This document shows, in pieces, positions 18,061 through 27,233 of a stretch of 56,157 nucleotides of DNA. Positions within the stretch are counted from its first letter, which is position 1; every line of letters begins with the position of its first letter. This DNA is from an uncultured Bacteroidota bacterium (GTDB lineage Bacteria > Bacteroidota > Bacteroidia > Chitinophagales > Chitinophagaceae), in contig CAIOIZ010000054.1 of NCBI GenBank assembly GCA_903858475.1, forward strand, positions 1-56,157. Reading direction: 5' to 3'. A model generated the notes under the pieces. It ran no database searches. It saw only the letters and a list, made by a program, of their open reading frames with translations, and was not told where the DNA came from. Made by a program: the position numbers and the translations under genes.

Positions 18061-18090
18061 GTTTTACTAAATGGAAGGGTTAAACGAAAA

Positions 18091-19053
18091 TTATATATAT
18101 TGTATCAATCCCCAATAAATGGGAATACCAATGGTAATATTAAAAGGAAAGGTAATTCCCAAGGCCATTGGAATATACAAGCCGGGATCGGCTTTAGGCG
18201 CTGCCAATCGCATGGCAGCTGGTACAGCAATATAGGACGCGCTTGCAGCTAAGATGGCTAGTAAAAATCGATTGCCGGGTTCAATATGAAAGAAATGTGT
18301 TATCAAAATACTGATACATCCATTAATGGGTGGTATTATCAATGCAAACAAGGTTACAAACCAACCATAGTTTTTAAAGGCCTTGAATCTATTTGCTGCC
18401 AGTATTCCCATCTCCAATAAAAATACCGCCAAAAATCCTTTAAATATATCTGTAGTAAAAGGACGAATACCTTCTGCTTGTTTAGTATCCGCTACTATTC
18501 CAATAACCAGGCTTCCCAATATCATCAAAACAGACCCATTGGTAAATGACTCCTTAAAAATATGTCCTAGTCCGCCTTTATTAGATGCTTCCTTATCGTA
18601 TCTGCGCATTAACATAACACCAATAATAATAGCGGGCGCCTCCATTAGTGCCATCGCGGCTACCATATGTCCACCAAAGGGAATGCCGGTTACCTCTAAA
18701 AAAGCAGATCCGGCAATAAAAGTTACTGCACTCACAGATCCATAAGTAGCTGCAATTGCACCAGCATCCGAAACAGAAAGTTTTCTTTTGAGAATATAAA
18801 ACGTATAAAAGGGAATAGCGCAAGCAAAAACAACCGCTAATAACAAGGTAATGGCAATCTCGGTATTAATGCCACTATGCGACAATTCTTGTCCTCCTTT
18901 AAATCCAATAGAAAATAATAAATAAAGTGATAAAAACTTGGAAGTAGATTCGGGAATACTCAAATCACTCTTTACAGTAGCTGCTAGTACTCCCAATAAA
19001 AAAAACAATAAGGTTGGGTTAGTCAGATTACTGATTAATATCTCATGATTCAT
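18091..19053 (-). CDS. sbtA: SbtA-type sodium-dependent bicarbonate transporter
   Basis: The 320-aa protein is an integral membrane protein with about 10 helices. It matches the SbtA family (formerly DUF897), known in cyanobacteria as high-affinity Na+/HCO3- symporters. Recognisable stretches are FFLLGVLAATVKSDL, SIGFKGGQELS, ATYGSVSAVTF, MALMEAPAIIIGV and ASYIAVPAAMRLA. It is somewhat shorter than cyanobacterial SbtA. No PII-like SbtB regulator gene is adjacent. It starts 15 bases after the crotonase gene, so the two are probably co-transcribed. It converges with the carbonic anhydrase, placing two candidate bicarbonate importers around one anhydrase. Confidence 0.88.
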   Translation of the reverse strand: MNHEILISNLTNPTLLFFLLGVLAATVKSDLSIPESTSKFLSLYLLFSIGFKGGQELSHSGINTEIAITLLLAVVFACAIPFYTFYILKRKLSVSDAGAIAATYGSVSAVTFIAGSAFLEVTGIPFGGHMVAAMALMEAPAIIIGVMLMRRYDKEASNKGGLGHIFKESFTNGSVLMILGSLVIGIVADTKQAEGIRPFTTDIFKGFLAVFLLEMGILAANRFKAFKNYGWFVTLFALIIPPINGCISILITHFFHIEPGNRFLLAILAASASYIAVPAAMRLAAPKADPGLYIPMALGITFPFNITIGIPIYWGLIQYI

Positions 19054-19068
19054 ACTGAAAATTAGTGA

Positions 19069-19824
19069 TTATTTATTTTTAAACTGATGGATAGCGTTTT
19101 TGGTAAATTCACTCAACACCAATTTTCCACTAATGGCTGCTCTTTGTTTCAATAGCTCATCCCAGTGTTCGGTACCTTCCCAAAATATTTTTTTCATTGC
19201 GGCCATGGCTGCTGGTGAACTATGCATCAAGCGATTGCTCAAACGAAATACCGCCTCATCCACCGCCTCTACCGATTCATGCAATTCTGCAAAAAGCCCT
19301 TTGCGCTTGGCCCATTCTGCCGATCGCCAGTTAGTGGCATCTATCGCCAGTGTACTGAAGGCAGCTGTGCCTATTTTTCTTTCAACCGCTGGCCCTACAA
19401 CAAATGGACCAATGCCTACTGCTAATTCACTCAGCTTTACTTCTGCTGTATGATTGGCAATGGCATAATCTACAGCTGCTGCCAATCCTACACCACCGCC
19501 CACACATTTACCCTGAATTCTTCCAATGATAATCTTCGGACACTGGCGCATGGCATTGATGACATTGGCAAAGCCACTAAAAAATTTTAATCCTTCTTTT
19601 TCATTTTTAATGGCAATTAATTCATCGAAACTGGCGCCTGCACAAAATGTTTTATCACCAAAACTTTTTAAGATAATTACCTTGGTTTCATCATGCGTTC
19701 CAGCAAAATGAATTTCTCTTGCGAGATTCTCCAATATTTTTCCTGGAAGTGAATTGCTTTGTGGATGAAAAAATTCAATGGTATTGATACCATGTTCAAT
19801 ATGAGATTGTACAAAAGCTTCCAT
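19069..19824 (-). CDS. Enoyl-CoA hydratase/isomerase family (crotonase) protein
   Basis: The 251-aa crotonase-fold enzyme acts on an acyl-CoA, with oxyanion-hole stretches FCAGASFDEL and GKCVGGGVGL. The residue equivalent to the first catalytic Glu of rat enoyl-CoA hydratase (Glu144) is Gly113 here. The second Glu is kept as Glu133 in SELAVGIGP. A classic hydratase usually has both, so an isomerase, hydrolase or a related hydratase of amino-acid degradation is possible. I choose ATG at 19824 (MEAFVQSHIEHG), because a perfect TAATTTTG element lies 11 bases upstream. An alternative ATG at 19866 and a frame open to 19920 exist. Confidence 0.85.
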   Translation of the reverse strand: MEAFVQSHIEHGINTIEFFHPQSNSLPGKILENLAREIHFAGTHDETKVIILKSFGDKTFCAGASFDELIAIKNEKEGLKFFSGFANVINAMRQCPKIIIGRIQGKCVGGGVGLAAAVDYAIANHTAEVKLSELAVGIGPFVVGPAVERKIGTAAFSTLAIDATNWRSAEWAKRKGLFAELHESVEAVDEAVFRLSNRLMHSSPAAMAAMKKIFWEGTEHWDELLKQRAAISGKLVLSEFTKNAIHQFKNK

Positions 19825-19835
19825 CGTTTTTTTTT

Positions 19836-19843
19836 CAAAATTA
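19836..19843 (-). promoter_or_regulatory. Bacteroidota -7 element of the crotonase-sbtA unit
   Basis: The minus strand reads TAATTTTG, a full TAnnTTTG match. It ends 11 bases before the ATG at 19824, which predicts a leader of only about 6 bases and supports that start over 19866. Confidence 0.45.
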
Positions 19844-19929
19844 CAACGGAGTATTGAGTAATCCATATTCTTTCTAAAGCAATTTATTACCAAGCCTTGT
19901 AGTAAGGAAATGCAAAGCAATACGATGCT

Positions 19930-22113
19930 TTACCAACCCCCTCCACCACCACCACCTCCTCCTCCGCCGCTGCTTCCTCCACCAAAGGAAGATCCACCGC
20001 CACTGCTCGAAGGAGGGTTGCTTGCCGATGCAATACTGCCACTAAAACTATTGCCAAAACTATTACCATGCAATCGAATATAATTGCTAAAAGAAGTAGA
20101 CGCAATTTGTTCGTAAGAAGCAGTGTCTAATATACTTTCAAATTTTTTACCCCATGCAATGGCACAATCCAATGCAATGGCAAAGGGTAGATATTGCTCA
20201 TACAATTGAATATTTTTTTCAGGAGGATTCATGGTATTAAACCGGTCTTCTTCTGTAGTAGATAAAAACACCCGAAAGCCTTCTATTCCGTCTTTTAGCT
20301 TTCTTCCCGCTGTACTATAAACTGGCAATAAACGAGCAAAGATTTTCAATACCAATACACACCCTACTATTCCACCGAAAAAATAAGCCAACTGCCAAGG
20401 ATTATTCATTTCGAGTGATTTGATCAATCCACCGAAAAAAGCCCATATGCCAGCAATGATACAAAGCAAGGCTGGTACAATCATGTAGGAACTGTTTAAC
20501 GCAAATAAACCCTTGTCCTTTTCACCAATATAACCATCCTTGTGTCGATAGTTTTTATCGCAATAGATTTGTATTTTTTTATTCAAAGAGGCCAACTTGT
20601 CATTGTATTTACCCTTTTTAATGCTACTATCCTCCAACTTCAACACGTCGGTTTCAAATGCTTCATAATCACTCTTCCATTCTTTTCGTGGGCCCGTTGC
20701 CGCAAATAGCTGATACTCGGGGTGCTTCATCAAAGAACCTTTTTCTGTTACTTCTATCCGAATAATATTTCGAACAACCGCATTTACCATGGTAGCAGCT
20801 GTTAATTGCTGCGTAAAGCGCCGGAAGTAAATATATCCCAATGCGGCTGGCGAATAACCTGCTGGTGGTTCAAACAAAACCACGATAGAACCCTTGGCCG
20901 GATCTCGGCCGTATTTTACCCAAAAAATAAAACAAAATATAGCGCTTAATAATGCCGCAAGGGGTAGAAAAAAAATAGCTTTATTATTCCATATATAATA
21001 AGGAATCAACGACCACCAACTGGGCGTTTCTACAAAACCCTTGGGCCAAGATACTGCAATGGTAAACCCTTCTTTTGGCAATAATGACCTGGCCGCTTTA
21101 AAAACAATAAAAACACTGTCGTGATTTTGAACCAACTGATACACCGTACTTGAACTGGTATCGCCTTGTAAACCGATATAGGTTCTAGCCGATAACAAGC
21201 TTGTGCCAATTGGCAAGAGCAAGGTACACTGCACGGTATCTATTCTGAATGACCAACCATTGCCCGTTACATTCCAATATAATTCATCAAAATTGTTTTG
21301 CAACTTTAACTGGTGATTACTGGTATAATCGAGTGTATAAGTATATTCACCCCTATCCAATAAAAAATCTTTACTACCGGTAAATACCCATATTCCGTTG
21401 GCTTTTTTTTCTGTATGGTATTTTTCGTCTACGCCATCACGTAATACATTTTTTAAATCGAAACTTGTGTTTTGAAACAAATGATATTGATTGACATAAT
21501 ACAACGGAAAAGCCCTCACTATGCCTCTTTGTATTTCGTTGTTAAAAGCACCCGTTTTAATCATTTCCGAATCGTTGCCATAAGCCAGGTTCAATCCACC
21601 CTCTCCATTGTGTATTGATATTTCTTCTTTGACCGACAAAACAGCATCCTTGCCAATAATAATAGTGCTATTGAATCTAGTAATCCAATCGCCTGTATTG
21701 GCATTGATGTATTGAGATAGGGTACGATTGTTTAAAAAAACCGACCTAACTATATCTAGCAAAGCAGCTGCATATAATTGCTTGTTCGCAAGAACACCTG
21801 TGGCGCCCTTGTTACTATTAAAACCGAACTGTGCTGATGTTTCTACCATACTAAAAGACTGCTTAATCGTATAATAACTTAAGGCAAATAACAAGGACTT
21901 TACGGTTGGATATTTTTTTTCAAATAAATCAGAAGAGATGTGGTTTTCGGTAAATAATATAGCAGTAGTCTGTTTGAGCAAACTATCAAAAGCTGGATTG
22001 CTATAATATTTTTTTGCGGTAGCGGTTAATTCATATTCATGCTGCTCTGCCTCTTGTGCAGTAGTTGCAAAATGAAAACCAAATAGCAAGACTATGAGAA
22101 AAAAATGTTTCAT
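19930..22113 (-). CDS. DUF2207-domain membrane protein with glycine-rich tail
   Basis: The 727-aa product has a signal peptide (MKHFFLIVLLFGFHFATTAQ). A long beta-rich extracytoplasmic part with FTGSKDFLLDRGEYTYTLDY leads to the DUF2207 region with VVLFEPPAGYSPAALGYIYF. A transmembrane helix comes first (near FFLPLAALLSAIFCFIFW), and two more follow later. The last 60 residues turn into a Ser/Gly repeat ending in eleven glycines and a tryptophan. Such tails are common in this family and in TPM-domain proteins. Function is unknown; a role in envelope maintenance is only a guess. It lies alone, with a 105-base gap to the crotonase gene. Confidence 0.85.
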   Translation of the reverse strand: MKHFFLIVLLFGFHFATTAQEAEQHEYELTATAKKYYSNPAFDSLLKQTTAILFTENHISSDLFEKKYPTVKSLLFALSYYTIKQSFSMVETSAQFGFNSNKGATGVLANKQLYAAALLDIVRSVFLNNRTLSQYINANTGDWITRFNSTIIIGKDAVLSVKEEISIHNGEGGLNLAYGNDSEMIKTGAFNNEIQRGIVRAFPLYYVNQYHLFQNTSFDLKNVLRDGVDEKYHTEKKANGIWVFTGSKDFLLDRGEYTYTLDYTSNHQLKLQNNFDELYWNVTGNGWSFRIDTVQCTLLLPIGTSLLSARTYIGLQGDTSSSTVYQLVQNHDSVFIVFKAARSLLPKEGFTIAVSWPKGFVETPSWWSLIPYYIWNNKAIFFLPLAALLSAIFCFIFWVKYGRDPAKGSIVVLFEPPAGYSPAALGYIYFRRFTQQLTAATMVNAVVRNIIRIEVTEKGSLMKHPEYQLFAATGPRKEWKSDYEAFETDVLKLEDSSIKKGKYNDKLASLNKKIQIYCDKNYRHKDGYIGEKDKGLFALNSSYMIVPALLCIIAGIWAFFGGLIKSLEMNNPWQLAYFFGGIVGCVLVLKIFARLLPVYSTAGRKLKDGIEGFRVFLSTTEEDRFNTMNPPEKNIQLYEQYLPFAIALDCAIAWGKKFESILDTASYEQIASTSFSNYIRLHGNSFGNSFSGSIASASNPPSSSGGGSSFGGGSSGGGGGGGGGGGW

Positions 22114-22233
22114 AGTGAGTGATTGTACTTAGGCTGTTATAAATTTAATAAAAAAAGCTCGACTATCTTACATTTCTTAGTCTCCTTTTTAATTTAACCT
22201 ACCAACCACTTGCTACTGGGTGGGGTATAAAAA

Positions 22234-22267
22234 ATCGCTCCTGCTAATTGATAAGCAGGAGCGATTG
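22234..22267 (-). terminator. Strong intrinsic terminator after the MBOAT gene
   Basis: A perfect 13-bp stem (22234-22246 with 22255-22267, core ATCGCTCCTGCT) and an 8-base loop are followed on the minus strand by five T residues. It lies 24 bases beyond the MBOAT stop codon, so it ends that two-gene operon. Confidence 0.85.
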
Positions 22268-22290
22268 GTACCCAAGCCACAATAAAATAT

Positions 22291-23772
22291 TTAAAACTGA
22301 AAATAAATAAAGGAACTACTACTTTCCTGACTCCATATCAATAATAAAATAATAACCGACCATATGATTCCCAATAGCCACCAAGGTAATTTATTGGCAA
22401 CAGTGAGCACCCTGGTATTGCGCATCATCCAGTGACATGCTACCAACAAACTTACAATCACAAAAACCTTTATGATACTTAAAGTGGTAAGTAGTGCAGT
22501 TGCATTGGGTACATGAGAAAACATCGTGCGCAATAATTGCCAGGCAGAACTAAAATCTGGTGACCTAAAAAACACCCAAGTAACATTAATGAAAAAGAAA
22601 GTAATCATCGCCAAGGTGAAATTTTTAAGATTCTTCGATTTAAACTCATTGGGAATAATACCCAATACACCCAATTCGCCCGATGGTATTTTTCCCAATG
22701 AATTTTGATACATTTTATGGTAGTCCTGAATAATTTTTTCGCCCCATAAATAAGCACCGTGCAATGCACCCCAAACTACAAAGGTCCAGTTGGCGCCATG
22801 CCATAATCCACCCAGCAACATCGTAATCATCAAATTAATATATGTTTTGAATTTGCCATTGCGATTGCCGCCCAAAGGAATGTATAAATAATCTCTTAGC
22901 CAGGATGATAAAGTGATATGCCATCGGCGCCAAAAATCAGAAAAACCAATCGATGCATAGGGAAACAAAAAGTTTTCTGGTAATACAAATCCCAAACAGG
23001 AAGCAACGCCTATTGCGCAAGTAGAGTAACCCGCAAAATCAAAGAATATCTGTCCCGAAAAAGCCAATACCCCTGCCCAGGCATCCAGTGTTGTCATTGG
23101 ACCATGTGCATTAAAAACATCATTGGCAGATTTTGCAAGCATACTATCTGCTAATACCACTTTCATAAACAAACCAAGCGATACCAAGAATAAACCCTGT
23201 AACAATTGTTGCTGACTGGCCGAGCGGGGTGTTTCAAATTGAGGTACCAATTGTGGCGGTCTAACAATGGGGCCTGCCACCAAATGAGGAAAGAAGGTTA
23301 CAAATAAAGAAAAGTCAAGCATCGATTTTACGGGTGCGCTTTTCCGTTTGTACATATCTACTGTATAACATAAAGTAGTGAAAGTATAAAACGAAATGCC
23401 GGCTGGTAAAATAATATTGGGATGAGCAGGATGAAAATTGCCCCCCATTGCATTTACCAAATGGGTGAAATTGTCAAGGAAAAAATTACCATACTTAAAA
23501 AAACAAAGCATGCCCAAATTTCCAATCAAACTAATTACCAATAATAATTTACGCTTGTGTTTGTTTTCTTGATTATACAAGGCCTTTCCCACATAAAAAT
23601 CAATCACGGTCGATAACCACAATAATAAAATAAAGGGCGGATTCCAGGCTGCATAAAAAATATAACTAGCCAGTAATAAATTAATTTTTTTTGTCTTCCA
23701 GGAAAAAGGCATGTTATGCAATAGGAGCATAACAATAAAAAAGGCGATAAATGTATATGAATTAAATACCAT
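22291..23772 (-). CDS. MBOAT-family membrane O-acyltransferase (AlgI-like)
   Basis: This 493-aa, many-helix protein resembles AlgI, which transfers acetyl groups across the inner membrane to exported polysaccharides. Typical stretches are PAGISFYTFTTLCYTVD, FFPHLVAGPIVRP, FSDFWRRWHITLSSWLRDYL and GGLWHGANWTFVVWG. The invariant histidine is His325, and His285 lies in the RRWH motif. It follows an SGNH-like membrane-anchored protein by 24 bases, the usual pairing for a two-part acetylation system. The polymer is unknown, because no alginate, cellulose or teichoic acid synthesis gene is in the window. Confidence 0.93.
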   Translation of the reverse strand: MVFNSYTFIAFFIVMLLLHNMPFSWKTKKINLLLASYIFYAAWNPPFILLLWLSTVIDFYVGKALYNQENKHKRKLLLVISLIGNLGMLCFFKYGNFFLDNFTHLVNAMGGNFHPAHPNIILPAGISFYTFTTLCYTVDMYKRKSAPVKSMLDFSLFVTFFPHLVAGPIVRPPQLVPQFETPRSASQQQLLQGLFLVSLGLFMKVVLADSMLAKSANDVFNAHGPMTTLDAWAGVLAFSGQIFFDFAGYSTCAIGVASCLGFVLPENFLFPYASIGFSDFWRRWHITLSSWLRDYLYIPLGGNRNGKFKTYINLMITMLLGGLWHGANWTFVVWGALHGAYLWGEKIIQDYHKMYQNSLGKIPSGELGVLGIIPNEFKSKNLKNFTLAMITFFFINVTWVFFRSPDFSSAWQLLRTMFSHVPNATALLTTLSIIKVFVIVSLLVACHWMMRNTRVLTVANKLPWWLLGIIWSVIILLLIWSQESSSSFIYFQF

Positions 23773-23796
23773 ATCTGTTAGAATTGAATGTGGTGA

Positions 23797-24843
23797 TTAT
23801 TGTACTTTGTTTGACTGGGGAAATGACCATCCCTTTTCTTCTTTTAAAATTCGAATCAATTCCTTGGTAAAAAGAATTGCGTCGGGCTGGCTCAAGTGGG
23901 AGTTTTCGGGACAAATAAAATGATTGATGGCAGGATAATCATTGAAATGAATGCCCTGGCATTTGGTAGTACTTAAAATCCGATCCCAATATTTTTCTCT
24001 GGGAAAGCCCATTTGTTCCCCCATCCAAAATCCACCACTCGATGGTGTTCTTACAAATAAAACTTTTCCGCCACGGGCTTGAATTTTATCTACCGATGTT
24101 TTAACGATGTTCAACATCGAATCGAGTTTGGTTCCTGAGGCCGGCGGATCTTTACTCATTTTTACAAAAAACATCCAAATGGCTTTTACTTTGTTGCTCA
24201 GGTTGCTGTCGGCTACAAAGGCAGGCGTCATATACTCTTGTCGGTTAAAACGCACCCTGCCAAAATCAGATGGAAATGCTGGAAAATGAAAAACCCCCGG
24301 TCGGTCTTTTAATGGAAGGCTCTCTAGCATTCCATTTAATGACAACCAATCCTTGTCTAAAAAAACCAATTTTGATTCCAGAAAATGATTGATATAAAAA
24401 CTGGCTCTTTGTGCTGGTGTTCTTTCTTTAAAATATTTTAAGTTGTCGGTAGGGCGAAAGGCATTGCCGGGTGAACTGGAAAAAAACAAACCCTCGGTTA
24501 CATCCACAATCAACTTGCCTTTGAATTTTTCATCATTCGCCAGGTTTTGTAATATGGGCAAGGGCGTACTTCCTACACAGGCCAATTGTATAGCATGATC
24601 AGCAGTGATGGATTCCCAAGTATTGATGTCTAAATCAAACTTAATTCTGCTGGAACCAATAAAGACCGTTGCTTTGTCCGCTGGCTCATACACCATATCG
24701 CGCTTGTCGGTCCATAAGGAAGGATCATCGTTATACGTTGTTTCAAAGCCCTTGCTACGCAAGTGCCACTCCCAACTAATAAGGGTAATTACTACCAACA
24801 AGGATGCAAGTATCCCAGCCTTTACCAATGAAGGACTGTTCAT
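23797..24843 (-). CDS. SGNH/DltD-AlgX-like partner of the MBOAT acyltransferase
   Basis: The 348-aa protein has one N-terminal membrane helix (ILASLLVVITLISW) and an extracytoplasmic domain. It opens with VFIGSSRIKFDLD, an SGNH block-I-like motif with a serine placed as in AlgX/DltD-type acyltransfer partners. The C-terminal NSHLSQPDAILFTKEL resembles the block with the catalytic histidine, although the usual preceding Asp is not obvious. It is the first gene of a two-gene operon. It probably takes the acyl group from the MBOAT protein and places it on a polymer in the periplasm. Confidence 0.75.
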   Translation of the reverse strand: MNSPSLVKAGILASLLVVITLISWEWHLRSKGFETTYNDDPSLWTDKRDMVYEPADKATVFIGSSRIKFDLDINTWESITADHAIQLACVGSTPLPILQNLANDEKFKGKLIVDVTEGLFFSSSPGNAFRPTDNLKYFKERTPAQRASFYINHFLESKLVFLDKDWLSLNGMLESLPLKDRPGVFHFPAFPSDFGRVRFNRQEYMTPAFVADSNLSNKVKAIWMFFVKMSKDPPASGTKLDSMLNIVKTSVDKIQARGGKVLFVRTPSSGGFWMGEQMGFPREKYWDRILSTTKCQGIHFNDYPAINHFICPENSHLSQPDAILFTKELIRILKEEKGWSFPQSNKVQ

Positions 24844-25054
24844 TTAATTTAATTTAGGTGATAGGAAAATCAGTGAGCAGACTATTGCCTGCAATGCCAT
24901 TCAGGGCTGCAAATGATTTTTTGTAGAAGAATTGGAATAAGGTTTATAGATGCAATAAAGATATAGATAGGTATTGAGAAATCATAATAATTAAAAAAAT
25001 ATTTTGAACCCTATTAAAAACTAATTCAATTGCTGAATATGCGTGTACCCATTC

Positions 25055-25070
25055 AATGCACTAGTGCATT
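25055..25070. repeat. Perfect 16-bp palindrome downstream of paaZ
   Basis: AATGCACTAGTGCATT reads the same on both strands. It lies 30 bases beyond the paaZ stop and 210 bases upstream of the SGNH gene start. It could be a dimeric regulator site for the downstream operon. No T-run follows it, so it is a poor terminator. No repeat of it was noticed elsewhere in the window. Confidence 0.35.
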
Positions 25071-25099
25071 TATTTGTACTCTAAAATAATAATGGCTAT

Positions 25100-27172
25100 T
25101 TATATATTACTGCGTTGTACCATTGTTAATATGGTGGCCACTCCAGTTAATTCATCGGTTTCATCTAAAAACTCCACCAACCATTTTACAATTCCTTTGT
25201 CAATATCATCTCCGCGTTTAAAATCTTCTGGCTTTTCAACCACTCGTTTATCGTTGGGTAATTTTTCCTTGCAAGTAAAACGAATATATACTTCAGCACC
25301 CGGATAGACAGGCTTGGTAAAACGCAATTCATCTATACCATAATTAAGCAAGACGGGATTCTTTTCATAACTATCAACAAACAATCCGGCTGCAATGCTC
25401 ATGATTAAATAACCATGCGCCACTTGTTGTTCAAACATAGTGCCCGTAAAATCGGTCGTTTTAATATGCGCATAAAAATGATCGCCACTTAAATCAGCAA
25501 ATCGATCTATATCTGCTGCAGTGATGGTTCTTTTTTCGGTAATCAATTGATCGCCTATCTCTAATTCTTCAAAGTATTTTTTAAATGGATGCTTACCCGG
25601 ATTTTTCCCTTTGGCATTGGGTTGATAAATATTTGTAATGGCTGTAAGCATGGTAGGTGACCCTTGCAAAGCCGTGCGCTGTAAATAATGTTTCACTCCC
25701 CGAATGCCTCCCATCTCTTCGCCGCCACCAGCTCTACCCGGACCGCCATGCACCAATAAGGGCAATGGTGAACCATGTCCCGTACTTTCCTTGGCACATT
25801 CACTATTCAATACCAAAATCCTTCCATGGTGCGAAGCTGCTCCAACCACATATTGACGAGCTGTTTTTGCATTAGCACTTACAATGGTAGAAACCAAACT
25901 ACCTTTTCCTAATTTACTCAATGCAATGGCTTCGTCGAGGTCTTGGTAGGGCATTATAGTACTAACCGGACCAAAAGCTTCTACTTCATGTGCTTCTTTG
26001 CAATCAAATGGCTTTTCGTTCATCAATAAAATGGGAGATATAAAAGCACCCTTTGTAGCATCGGCATCTATTAGTTGTACATGGTCTAATGAACCGTAAA
26101 CGATTTGGGAACTAGTCATTAATTTTTCTACCTGTGCGCGCACCTCCCTTCTTTCCGATTCACCCGCTAGCGATCCCATTCTTACTTTTTCATTCAAGGG
26201 ATTCCCAATCACAGTTTGATCCAATGCGGTTGCAATGGATTTCCACATTGCTTCCATCCGATTTGCTGGAACAAATATTCTTCGAATACCCGTGCATCTT
26301 TGCCCGGCTTTTAAAGTCATTTCTTTTCTCACTTCTTTTACAAATACTTCCCAATCCGCTGAACCAGGTGCAACATCTTCGCCCAACACAATACAGTTCA
26401 AACTATCTGCTTCCATATTAAAAGGCACATTTTCCTGCAATAGGCGAGGCGTAGATTTTAATAATAAACCGGTAGCAGCACTACCCGTAAAGCTGACCAC
26501 ATCCTGTGATTGTACATGATTTAATATATCACCAGCACTACCACAAATCAATTGAAGCGCCCCTTCTGGTAAAATTTTTGAAGCAATAATTTCTCTTACC
26601 ACCGCTTCGGTTAAATAACTGGTTACGGTGGCCGGTTTTACAACACAGGGCATGCCTGCTAATAAATTAACCGCTATTTTCTCTAGCATTCCCCATACAG
26701 GAAAATTAAAAGCATTGATATGCACTACAACTCCTTCTTTGGGCACCAAAATATGCGTGCCCATAAAACTATTTTGCTTACTTAAATTATGGCTTTCACC
26801 ATCCACACAAAAAACTTCATCAGGGAATTTTTTTCTTAAGGAGGCGTTGGCAAACAAATTACCGATACCGCCCTCTATATCTACCCAACTATCGGCCCTG
26901 GTGGCGCCTGTTTTATAGGAGATGGCATAAAAACGATCGAGCTGGTTTCTTAAATGAAGGGCCAGGGTTTTCAGCATATTACCCCGGGCATGAAAGGTCA
27001 TTTTGCGCAAGGCAGGACTACCTACTTTTCTTCCATAGTCTAATATCCGTGCAAAATCAAGTCCTGCCGTACTTGCAGCAGCAATGGTTTCGCCGGTAAC
27101 CGCATTGTATAATAACTGACCATCGCCATCCCCCTCCACCCATCGGCCATTGATATAATTTCCTAATTTCAT
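25100..27172 (-). CDS. paaZ: Bifunctional PaaZ: oxepin-CoA hydrolase / aldehyde dehydrogenase
   Basis: PaaZ opens the oxepin-CoA ring of the phenylacetate pathway and oxidises the resulting aldehyde. The 690-aa length fits. The N-terminal ALDH domain (about 1-520) has Glu254 and the catalytic Cys293 in AGQRCTGIRRIF. The C-terminal MaoC hydratase domain (about 540-685) has the DLSGDHFYAH active-site pattern and VAHGYLIMSIAAG. I use the ATG at 27172 (MKLGNYINGRW); the frame extends three codons further to a TTG. No paaABCDE, paaG or paaK gene lies nearby. The gene is divergent from the omega-amidase gene. A near-match promoter element TAACTTTA is at 27189-27196. Confidence 0.92.
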   Translation of the reverse strand: MKLGNYINGRWVEGDGDGQLLYNAVTGETIAAASTAGLDFARILDYGRKVGSPALRKMTFHARGNMLKTLALHLRNQLDRFYAISYKTGATRADSWVDIEGGIGNLFANASLRKKFPDEVFCVDGESHNLSKQNSFMGTHILVPKEGVVVHINAFNFPVWGMLEKIAVNLLAGMPCVVKPATVTSYLTEAVVREIIASKILPEGALQLICGSAGDILNHVQSQDVVSFTGSAATGLLLKSTPRLLQENVPFNMEADSLNCIVLGEDVAPGSADWEVFVKEVRKEMTLKAGQRCTGIRRIFVPANRMEAMWKSIATALDQTVIGNPLNEKVRMGSLAGESERREVRAQVEKLMTSSQIVYGSLDHVQLIDADATKGAFISPILLMNEKPFDCKEAHEVEAFGPVSTIMPYQDLDEAIALSKLGKGSLVSTIVSANAKTARQYVVGAASHHGRILVLNSECAKESTGHGSPLPLLVHGGPGRAGGGEEMGGIRGVKHYLQRTALQGSPTMLTAITNIYQPNAKGKNPGKHPFKKYFEELEIGDQLITEKRTITAADIDRFADLSGDHFYAHIKTTDFTGTMFEQQVAHGYLIMSIAAGLFVDSYEKNPVLLNYGIDELRFTKPVYPGAEVYIRFTCKEKLPNDKRVVEKPEDFKRGDDIDKGIVKWLVEFLDETDELTGVATILTMVQRSNI

Positions 27173-27233
27173 ATAAAGCAATTTAAGGTAAAGTTATTTT
27201 AAAATCATTATCACAAAAAAAGCAATCCTTAAC

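Noticed and set aside
19930-20000. GGN-type repeat that could be taken as a tandem DNA repeat
   Set aside because: It encodes the glycine-rich tail of the DUF2207 protein, a common family feature.
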